From JAUIET01 sp045105115 (GTDB taxonomy: Bacteria; Pseudomonadota; Gammaproteobacteria; Pseudomonadales; JAUIET01), in NCBI GenBank assembly GCA_045105115.1, contig JBGCDE010000073.1:1-9879 (forward strand): a stretch of DNA of 9,879 bases. Direction: 5' to 3'. The notes beneath the pieces are model-generated. The model was not told where the DNA came from, did no database searches, and worked only from the letters and a program-made list of their open reading frames with translations. A program made the position numbers and the translations under genes. Shown one piece after another: positions 1 through 5,372 of this stretch; the first letter of the stretch is position 1; every line of letters begins with the position of its first letter.

Positions 1-449
1 GTTAGCGGTAAACGAAAAGCCGGATGAGAGCCTAAGTTAAATAAGAGGTCGCTGTCGTCTTTATTGTGCACTTCATAGTGAATGGCAAGACTATCTTCGC
101 TAAGTTCGAAACATACCTGCAACTCAAAATGCCAAGGGTAAATCGTGAGTGTGTCACTGCTGGATTGCAGAGAATATCGGGCAAATGCTTCGCCATGGTC
201 AATCAGTTCAAAAGTGCGCATTCTGGCAATACCATGCTTCGCCAGCATGATTATCCCCTTGTCGTGATGCGCTGGAGAGTGTTTCAGCGCGCCAACAATT
301 GGGAAAAGAATAGGTGCCCTGCCGCTCCATACGGCCGGGTTGCCTTGCCAGATAAGTTCTTCAGAATTGGGTTTTAGTAAGAGAGATTGAAGTTCAGCGC
401 CGAGAGGACTGACGCCACATAATAGATTCTTTGTTTCAAGTATCTGCAA
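1..449 (-). CDS. Aldose 1-epimerase (galactose mutarotase-like) family protein, 3' part missing
   Basis: The first 149 codons lie in the window and the gene continues past the left edge; family members of this compact type usually have about 290 residues. The translation shows the expected fold landmarks: a start resembling GAELQSL, then LIWQGNP and W-SGRAPILFPIVG, the HGIAR stretch (usually HGFAR) and, near the edge, LGSHPAF, where the histidine is expected in the sugar-binding site. Such proteins interconvert alpha and beta anomers of aldoses or hexose-6-phosphates in the cytoplasm; the substrate cannot be read here. There is no ATG in a good position. I chose TTG at 449-447 because an in-frame TAA lies about ten bases upstream and an AAGAG ribosome-binding-like stretch precedes it by six bases. 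It starts 23 bases after the stop of the DHH gene, so the two are probably co-transcribed. The family assignment is firm; the start is less so. Confidence 0.85.
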   Translation of the reverse strand, partial: MQILETKNLLCGVSPLGAELQSLLLKPNSEELIWQGNPAVWSGRAPILFPIVGALKHSPAHHDKGIIMLAKHGIARMRTFELIDHGEAFARYSLQSSSDTLTIYPWHFELQVCFELSEDSLAIHYEVHNKDDSDLLFNLGSHPAFRLPL

Positions 450-472
450 TCTAATCTCTTATGCCTATGATG

Positions 473-1423
473 CTAGCCATTGCCAGCCTTTAAGTAGTGC
501 TCTGCGTTAATAGCAGCAATAAGTTCGGTTAGCGTTTCGGTTGCTTGCGCATTGGGTACCTGGCAGGTTCCAGCAGCATGGTGACCGCCACCGCCGTACT
601 GTAACATGAGCTCGCCAACATTCGTTTCGCAGCCACGATCGAAAATTGATTTGCCTGTGGCAAACACAGTGTTTTGTTGCTTCAATCCCCAAATGATATG
701 AATTGAGATATCACATTGCGGATACAGTGCGTAAATCATGAAGCGATTGCCAGCGTAAATAATGGGTTCATCGCGCAAGTCCAAAACAACAAGGTTGCCA
801 TGCACTGATGAGCAGCGCTGTAGCTGCGCCTTGAATTTCTCTTCGTGCTCGAAGTACAGTTCTACGCGCTCTTTAACGTCTGGTAGCTGAATTATGTTTT
901 CTATCGATGTGTCTTTACAGTAATTGATCAAGTCCATCATCAAATTGTAATTCGATATTCTAAATTCCCTGAAGCGACCTAAGCCGGTTCGTGAGTCCAT
1001 TAGAAAGTTCAATAACTCCCAGTTACGCGGTTCAAGAACCTCTCTCTGCGTATATTGAGCTGAGTCAGCCTTATCTACTGCATGCATCATGTCATCCCAC
1101 TCTTGAGGGAAGGTGTCGAAGCCGCCATAAAAGTTGAACACTACACGAGCCGCAGAAGGTGCGTCTGCCTCGATGATGTAGTTCTCATACTGCCCTGGGT
1201 AGCGTATTAGCTCACTGGCGTGATGATCAAAACAAAGGTGGGCGTCAGGGACGTACGGCAAGTTGGTAGTGATATCGTTGTTTGTGATATCAATCTTGCC
1301 ATCTTGCATGTCTTTAGGGTGTACGAATTTGATCTCATCGATCATGTCTAAATGCTTAAGCAGTACTCCGCAGACTAATCCATCAAAATCACTGCGTGTT
1401 ACCAATCGATACTTAGCTGCCAT
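473..1423 (-). CDS. DHH/DHHA1 family phosphoesterase (exopolyphosphatase-like)
   Basis: A 316-residue cytoplasmic enzyme of the DHH superfamily, which uses metal ions (often Mn2+) to hydrolyse phosphodiester or phosphoanhydride bonds in small nucleotides, oligonucleotides or polyphosphate. Visible motifs in order are SDFDG at residues 11-15 (D12, D14), the defining DHH at 66-68 within FDHHASE, HAVDKADSA at 114-122 (D117, D120), and the C-terminal DHHA1 signature GGGGHHAAG at 277-285. All metal ligands expected from the family appear present. The open frame reaches back to 1498, but I start at the ATG at 1423. It follows GGAGAGG at a spacing of about eight bases, and the 25 extra residues upstream look unrelated to the fold. 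Many annotations call such proteins exopolyphosphatase-related, but the true substrate is unknown. It lies between a membrane-protein gene and an epimerase gene on the same strand. Confidence 0.9.
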   Translation of the reverse strand: MAAKYRLVTRSDFDGLVCGVLLKHLDMIDEIKFVHPKDMQDGKIDITNNDITTNLPYVPDAHLCFDHHASELIRYPGQYENYIIEADAPSAARVVFNFYGGFDTFPQEWDDMMHAVDKADSAQYTQREVLEPRNWELLNFLMDSRTGLGRFREFRISNYNLMMDLINYCKDTSIENIIQLPDVKERVELYFEHEEKFKAQLQRCSSVHGNLVVLDLRDEPIIYAGNRFMIYALYPQCDISIHIIWGLKQQNTVFATGKSIFDRGCETNVGELMLQYGGGGHHAAGTCQVPNAQATETLTELIAAINAEHYLKAGNG

Positions 1424-1537
1424 GCTGTTGTCCTCTCCGTGACGTGGTTTGCTCAATTTCGCTAGCAAAGCAGCGAACCGTTCTTTAAAAATTAGCAAAC
1501 GTGTCGCAATCAGGCCAAACGCAGGTCACAAAAATGC

Positions 1538-1558
1538 TACAAATTCGTGCAATTTGTA
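1538..1558. promoter_or_regulatory. Perfect inverted repeat, weak terminator or operator
   Basis: Two 8-base arms, TACAAATT and AATTTGTA, flank the five bases CGTGC. The site sits 36 bases after the stop of the membrane-protein gene and about 115 bases before the DHH start. Read on the minus strand, the hairpin is followed three bases later by TTTTT, so it could be a weak intrinsic terminator. The stem has only one G-C pair, which argues against efficient termination and leaves a repressor operator as the alternative. Confidence 0.4.
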
Positions 1559-1594
1559 CAGTAATCCTAAATCTGTGTTTGCTGTTCGACCAGC

Positions 1595-2614
1595 CTAAGC
1601 GGCAGCACTTCGGTCTTGGCTACCGGGTAGCTGTTCACCGTTGTTCGATACGCTGGCCTCATCATTGCTGGCGTTCAGCGGGAATGACTGCGCGCTTTGC
1701 CCGTCGTCATGACGAGTTGATTGAACAATCCGTCGAGTGTCGGTTGCTTGCTGGATAATTTTCTGATTCTGCAGCAGCACCGGGGTGGCTGTATCTTGGG
1801 CTTCCTCAGTGTATTTGAGCAGTGAATTGATCGTTTCTGCCTGTTGTTGTGTCAGATCTTCATGCCGCCTCACTTTACGCTTCAGTAGCTCGACAGAGGC
1901 ACTCAATTCCATAAACTCTTCGCTTCGTTCACTGCTCTTTACCGCACGCAAGGATAGCCACTGCTGAAGGTGATTGTAAAAGAGCTTGCTGGCGTGTTGG
2001 CTTTGCTTATTGAATAGCACCAGTAAGCTGGCTGACAGAAAACCCACCATGAGTGGGCTCATAATGGCCGCATTCAGCTCAGTGCCTGACGCGCTATCGC
2101 TCATAAAAGACCAGGCACCCATCGACATTGCCAATAGCGGCACAATCAGCATGCCAGCATCCGTACTGCGCTCAGCGGTGACACATCCTTTCTGTGCACG
2201 ATTTCTCAATTGTGTGACCGTGTCTTCATTGAGATCAAAATCGCCGTTCGCCTGAATGCTTTGAATAATTGAGCGCAGTGATTTTACGTCCAATATCTTG
2301 CGCACTTTTTGTGCGTCGGCGCTCAATTGAAGTAGCTCAGAGCGCGTTGGCCGACCTAGCTCAACAGTTCCGTCCAGCGTGTCCATCAAGTCACTAGCTC
2401 GGTACAAGGTCCAGGTTGTCCGGCCGCAATATCCGATCAGTGCGCAACTGATCGCAATAAGAGTCAAGTTTAGATTGAGATTGCTACCAATCCAATCTGA
2501 TACAAGAAGATAGGCAAACACGCTCAGAGCGGCACAAGCCGCGAGAAAGACAGCCGAGCCATGGTAGTTGGGCAGTGGCGAAAGCACGCGGTGGTTTGAA
2601 GCGTATTGATTCAT
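1595..2614 (-). CDS. Unrecognised four-helix inner-membrane protein with coiled-coil tail
   Basis: I do not recognise this 339-residue protein. Hydrophobic segments at about residues 19-39, 46-64, 153-172 and 182-201 look like membrane helices. They form two hairpins separated by a polar loop of about 90 residues. Basic residues fall outside the short inter-helix turns (R65, R72 after helix 2; K203 after helix 4), which suggests both ends and the large loop face the cytoplasm. The tail after residue 202 is long and polar; residues about 230-300 are rich in E, K, Q and L with coiled-coil character, and the last 40 are low-complexity S/N/D/Q. This layout matches MotA/TolQ/ExbB-type channel subunits, but the conserved helix motifs are not evident and no MotB/ExbD partner is nearby, so I make no functional call. 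The frame is open to 2782. ATG 2614 is the only later methionine before helix 1, though no good ribosome-binding site precedes it. Confidence 0.75.
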   Translation of the reverse strand: MNQYASNHRVLSPLPNYHGSAVFLAACAALSVFAYLLVSDWIGSNLNLNLTLIAISCALIGYCGRTTWTLYRASDLMDTLDGTVELGRPTRSELLQLSADAQKVRKILDVKSLRSIIQSIQANGDFDLNEDTVTQLRNRAQKGCVTAERSTDAGMLIVPLLAMSMGAWSFMSDSASGTELNAAIMSPLMVGFLSASLLVLFNKQSQHASKLFYNHLQQWLSLRAVKSSERSEEFMELSASVELLKRKVRRHEDLTQQQAETINSLLKYTEEAQDTATPVLLQNQKIIQQATDTRRIVQSTRHDDGQSAQSFPLNASNDEASVSNNGEQLPGSQDRSAAA

Positions 2615-2618
2615 TGGT

Positions 2619-2649
2619 CTTTGAGATAGTTGTTGTTTGTTACTCAAAG
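2619..2649. promoter_or_regulatory. Inverted repeat in the leader of the membrane-protein gene
   Basis: Perfect 7-base arms CTTTGAG (2619-2625) and CTCAAAG (2643-2649) enclose 17 bases. The near arm ends four bases from the presumed ATG of the minus-strand gene, where a ribosome-binding site would be expected and is poor. It could be an mRNA hairpin that limits initiation or a DNA operator. A chance match is also possible at this length. Confidence 0.3.
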
Positions 2650-2659
2650 GATAGATCAA

Positions 2660-2688
2660 TAAATAAGCAGAAATCGGACGCTGTTCAA
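2660..2688 (-). promoter_or_regulatory. Weak sigma70-like promoter candidate for the minus-strand genes
   Basis: On the minus strand TTGAAC (four of six matches to the -35 consensus) is followed after 17 bases by TATTTA, a poor -10 element. The spacing and position, about 45 bases upstream of the ATG at 2614, are suitable, but the match is weak and this is only a candidate. Confidence 0.22.
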
Positions 2689-2716
2689 ACTTCAAGCCCA
2701 GACAATAACCGCCTGT

Positions 2717-2761
2717 CCATTTATCGGCGGCTGTTTTGCAAAGTGACCGACCGGTAAATGG
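2717..2761. promoter_or_regulatory. Long-spaced inverted repeat in the divergent region
   Basis: CCATTTATCGG (2717-2727) and CCGGTAAATGG (2751-2761) are reverse complements at 10 of 11 positions; the exception would be a G-U pair in RNA. Their centres are 34 bases apart, a little over three helical turns. They lie between the divergent membrane-protein and aldehyde-dehydrogenase genes, so a regulator binding both half-sites could control either gene. No regulator gene lies in the window. Confidence 0.35.
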
Positions 2762-2765
2762 GAGA

Positions 2766-2784
2766 TATTGCGCTGCACGCAATA
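2766..2784. promoter_or_regulatory. Operator-like palindrome upstream of the aldehyde dehydrogenase
   Basis: Perfect 7-base arms TATTGCG and CGCAATA flank CTGCA. The site ends 23 bases before a TATAAA box at 2808-2813 that has no matching -35 element. The palindrome is therefore placed where an activator that substitutes for a -35 would bind. The compact symmetry is typical of dimeric helix-turn-helix regulators; the regulator is unknown. Confidence 0.4.
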
Positions 2785-2813
2785 GCGCTGTTATGGTTGC
2801 GCCCCTGTATAAA
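2785..2813 (+). promoter_or_regulatory. Promoter candidate for the aldehyde dehydrogenase gene
   Basis: TATAAA at 2808-2813 matches five of six positions of the -10 consensus. The -35 window 17 bases upstream (2785-2790, GCGCTG) does not match, so the promoter would be weak or activator-dependent. Initiation about seven bases further on would give a short leader of about 20 bases before the ATG at 2841. Confidence 0.33.
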
Positions 2814-2840
2814 GAACAATCGAGTGTGGTGGTAAAGAAT

Positions 2841-4277
2841 ATGTTGGAAAAGCGTGAGTTTTATATTAATGGTCAATGGGTTTCTCCACAGGAAGCCAAT
2901 GATTTGAACGTTATCAATCCTTCCAATGAGGAAGTCTGTGCTGTTATTTCACTGGGTGGGCAGGCCGATACAGACGCAGCGGTAGCGTCCGCGCGAAGCG
3001 CTTTTGACGGCTGGAGTCAGACATCGCTAAACGACAGAATAGGTTTACTGGAACGCCTGGCTGAAATTTACATGTCCAGAATAGACGATATGGGTACGGC
3101 CATTTCTCTTGAAATGGGCGCTCCTATTGACATGGCCAAGGCGGCACAAGCCGGCTCGGGTGCCGGGCACATCAAGAATTTTATTCGAGCATTGAAAGCA
3201 TTTGAGTTTGAGCGGCCATTGGGGGCCCATGCGCCCGATACGCACCTGGCGTATGAGCCAATCGGTGTATGTGGCTTGATTACGCCTTGGAACTGGCCAA
3301 TGAATCAGGTTGCTCTAAAAGTAATTCCGGCCATTGGCGCTGGCAACACAATGGTATTAAAACCGTCTGAGATTGCACCATTGTCTTCCATGTTGTTTGC
3401 GGAAATGATTGATGAAGCAGGTTTTCCTGCAGGCGTGTTCAACCTGGTCAATGGTGATGGCTTGGGCGTGGGCTCGCAGCTTTCCGCGCACAATGATGTA
3501 GATATGATTTCATTCACTGGTTCAACCCGGGCCGGCACAGCGATTAGTAAAAATGCGGCGGATACCATCAAACGCGTTGCCTTGGAATTAGGTGGCAAGG
3601 GGGCAGATATCGTATTTGCAGATTCTGACGAAAAAGCAGTGGCGCGCGGAGTAAGACACTGCTTTAACAACTCAGGTCAATCTTGTAATGCCCCAACTCG
3701 TATGCTCGTTGAGCGACCTATCTATGAGCGTGCCGTAGCAGAGGCACGTGCTGCAGCAGAAAAAACGGCCGTGGCGAGTGCGGCGGATGAAGGGCGTCAT
3801 ATTGGGCCGGTGGTATCGGAAGTACATTTCAACAAGATTCAGGGTCTGATTGATAAAGGGATATCTGAGGGCGCTGAATTGGTGAGTGGTGGGCTCGGTC
3901 GACCTGAAGGTCTTGAACAGGGCTATTACGTTCGACCGACAGTATTTGCCAATGTGAACAACGATATGACGATAGCGCGCGAAGAAATTTTTGGGCCGGT
4001 ATTATCAATGATTCCGTTTGATACTGAAGAAGAAGCTATTGAAATTGCCAACGACACGGCTTACGGACTTACCAACTATGTGCAAACCCAAGACAGCGAG
4101 CGTGCAGCACGTGTTGCGCGCCGCCTGCGCTCAGGTATGGTTGAAGTGAATGGTCAGGCATTGGGCGCCGGTGCCCCTTTTGGCGGCTATAAGCAATCCG
4201 GCAATGGCCGTGAAGGGGGCGCACTTGGTCTGGAAGATTTCCTTGAAGTGAAAGCGGTCAGCGGCGTTTCTAATTAA
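2841..4277 (+). CDS. NAD(P)+-dependent aldehyde dehydrogenase
   Basis: A full-length soluble aldehyde dehydrogenase of 478 residues, oxidising an aldehyde to its carboxylic acid through a cysteine thiohemiacetal. Visible landmarks are PWNWP at 149-153 (N151 for the oxyanion hole), KPSE at 174-177 for cofactor binding, FTGST at 225-229, the general base E249 in LELGGKG, the nucleophile C282 in NNSGQSCNAPTR, and EEIFGPV at 381-387. The NSGQSCNAPTR form of the active-site segment recalls, from memory, the CddD/SSP0762-like branch, whose members act on hydrophobic or oxo-acid aldehydes; the substrate here is not known. The frame is open from 2736, but ATG 2841 gives the usual N terminus (REFYINGQW). 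GGTGG lies about ten bases before it. The gene is divergent from the membrane-protein gene, and its stop overlaps the convergent reductase gene by eight bases. Confidence 0.93.
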   Translation: MLEKREFYINGQWVSPQEANDLNVINPSNEEVCAVISLGGQADTDAAVASARSAFDGWSQTSLNDRIGLLERLAEIYMSRIDDMGTAISLEMGAPIDMAKAAQAGSGAGHIKNFIRALKAFEFERPLGAHAPDTHLAYEPIGVCGLITPWNWPMNQVALKVIPAIGAGNTMVLKPSEIAPLSSMLFAEMIDEAGFPAGVFNLVNGDGLGVGSQLSAHNDVDMISFTGSTRAGTAISKNAADTIKRVALELGGKGADIVFADSDEKAVARGVRHCFNNSGQSCNAPTRMLVERPIYERAVAEARAAAEKTAVASAADEGRHIGPVVSEVHFNKIQGLIDKGISEGAELVSGGLGRPEGLEQGYYVRPTVFANVNNDMTIAREEIFGPVLSMIPFDTEEEAIEIANDTAYGLTNYVQTQDSERAARVARRLRSGMVEVNGQALGAGAPFGGYKQSGNGREGGALGLEDFLEVKAVSGVSN

Positions 4278-5268
4278 TCAGTGCCTCAATGCGCGCAAGC
4301 AACTCTGAGTTGATTGCGCGCGGTGCCGCAGACAACCTGTTTTTATGTCGGCGTTCGCCTGGCATTCTGACACCTTCAATGGCATCAAGCCGTTCGAAAA
4401 ATGTCTCTGCGTGTTCGGCCCACCCGTCGCCGGCAAGCAGGTCTGGCGATATGGCAAGCATGAACTCGCCACCTTGGGGAGGCCCGCCATCAACAACATC
4501 GGTTTCGCCGGCTTCGAAACTGAATTGCTCGTTGATTGCAGCAGATGCCAGTAATTCAACCATGATGGCAATAGCTGATCCTTTGTAACCACCAAATGGC
4601 AGTAGCATGCCTTTTACGATCTCGGCGGGATCTGTCGTTTCCTGACCATTTTCGTCAAGCCCTACGCCGGGTGCGACTTGTTTGCCGTCGCGCGCTGCTA
4701 TTTGAACTTCGCCCAGAGCCATCGCCGCTGTGGCCATGTCATACACAAATGGACTAGACCCAGGTCGTGGCCACGCAAATGAAATTGGGTTGGTGCCAAG
4801 TAATCGTTCATTGCCACCGGCCGGTGCAACCACTGGCTTGTAACACACACAGGCCAGTCCAATCAGATTCCGCTCAGCCAGTGCCTCAGTTTCGGGCCAA
4901 AGTGCTGCAAAGTGGTGGGCGTGAGTTATGCCCATAACGCCAACCCCTACTGTGCTAGCGGCCTCGGCCAGAGCTGGTATGCCTCGCTCAATCGCCAGTG
5001 GGGCAAATCCGCTATCACCATGAACGTTGATCACAGCCGCCGTTTTCTTACTGACCACGGGTGATGCATCACCTTTCACCTTACCGCTGCGCAGTGACGC
5101 TATATAGCCAGGAACACGAAACAAACCGTGTGAATGTGAGCCGTCACGTTCTGCCGTAACCACAGTTTTCACTAGCGCGCGCGTGTTGTTTTTGTCGCAG
5201 CCATTGGACTCAAATACCGATGTGGCAAGTTGCTCAATCTGTTCCAGAGACATTTCTGTGGTGGCCAT
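4270..5268 (-). CDS. dpkA: Malate/L-lactate dehydrogenase family reductase, DpkA-like (Δ1-piperideine-/Δ1-pyrroline-2-carboxylate reductase)
   Basis: A 332-residue cytoplasmic enzyme of the Ldh_2 (malate/L-lactate dehydrogenase) family, full length for the family. The active-site stretch ERDGSHSHGLFRVPGYIASL at 40-59 and HHFAALWP at 118-125 closely match, from memory, Pseudomonas DpkA. DpkA reduces Δ1-piperideine-2-carboxylate to L-pipecolate in D-lysine catabolism and Δ1-pyrroline-2-carboxylate to L-proline, using NADPH. Other family landmarks are LLGTNPISF at 156-164, DMATAAMALGEVQIAARDG at 177-195 and LLPFGGYKGSA at 222-232. Start ATG 5268 follows GAGGAA at nine bases; the longer open frame to 5439 adds 57 unrelated residues and would overlap the next gene's start. 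The gene is divergent from the lipid operon and convergent with the aldehyde dehydrogenase gene, with an 8-base overlap of the 3' ends. Family membership is firm. The DpkA substrate is an inference from residue similarity; ureidoglycolate, malate or sulfolactate dehydrogenase activity is less likely. Confidence 0.85.
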   Translation of the reverse strand: MATTEMSLEQIEQLATSVFESNGCDKNNTRALVKTVVTAERDGSHSHGLFRVPGYIASLRSGKVKGDASPVVSKKTAAVINVHGDSGFAPLAIERGIPALAEAASTVGVGVMGITHAHHFAALWPETEALAERNLIGLACVCYKPVVAPAGGNERLLGTNPISFAWPRPGSSPFVYDMATAAMALGEVQIAARDGKQVAPGVGLDENGQETTDPAEIVKGMLLPFGGYKGSAIAIMVELLASAAINEQFSFEAGETDVVDGGPPQGGEFMLAISPDLLAGDGWAEHAETFFERLDAIEGVRMPGERRHKNRLSAAPRAINSELLARIEALIN

Positions 5269-5303
5269 ATTCTTATTTCCTCTATGAAGCCTAAAGATGT
5301 TGT

Positions 5304-5341
5304 ATTCTTGGGTCTGTGCTGACAACAAGTCAACCAAGAAT
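5304..5341. promoter_or_regulatory. Inverted repeat between divergent dpkA-like and lipid genes
   Basis: Perfect 8-base arms ATTCTTGG (5304-5311) and CCAAGAAT (5334-5341) have centres 30 bases apart. Inside them lies a smaller repeat, TGAC-AACAA-GTCA (5320-5332). The whole sits in the 104-base divergent gap, so it could be an operator acting on one or both genes. On the minus strand a TTGACT overlapping this area resembles a -35 element, but no convincing -10 follows. Confidence 0.4.
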
Positions 5342-5372
5342 TGCGAATACTCGGCAGGAGCAGCGACCCAAT

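Noticed and set aside
66..377. A 103-codon plus-strand open frame at the left edge.
   Set aside because: The minus strand over the same bases encodes a continuous aldose-epimerase-like protein with recognisable motifs, so this is a shadow.
1424..1498. An N-terminal extension of the DHH protein by 25 residues.
   Set aside because: The ATG at 1423 has a strong ribosome-binding site and begins directly at the conserved fold, while the extension lacks a clear site and looks like untranslated leader.
1595..2614. A Zorya-type (ZorA/ZorB) anti-phage system suggested by the MotA-like topology with a long tail.
   Set aside because: There is no ZorB-like peptidoglycan-binding partner, helicase or nuclease next to it; the neighbours are metabolic. 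The channel motifs are also not clear.
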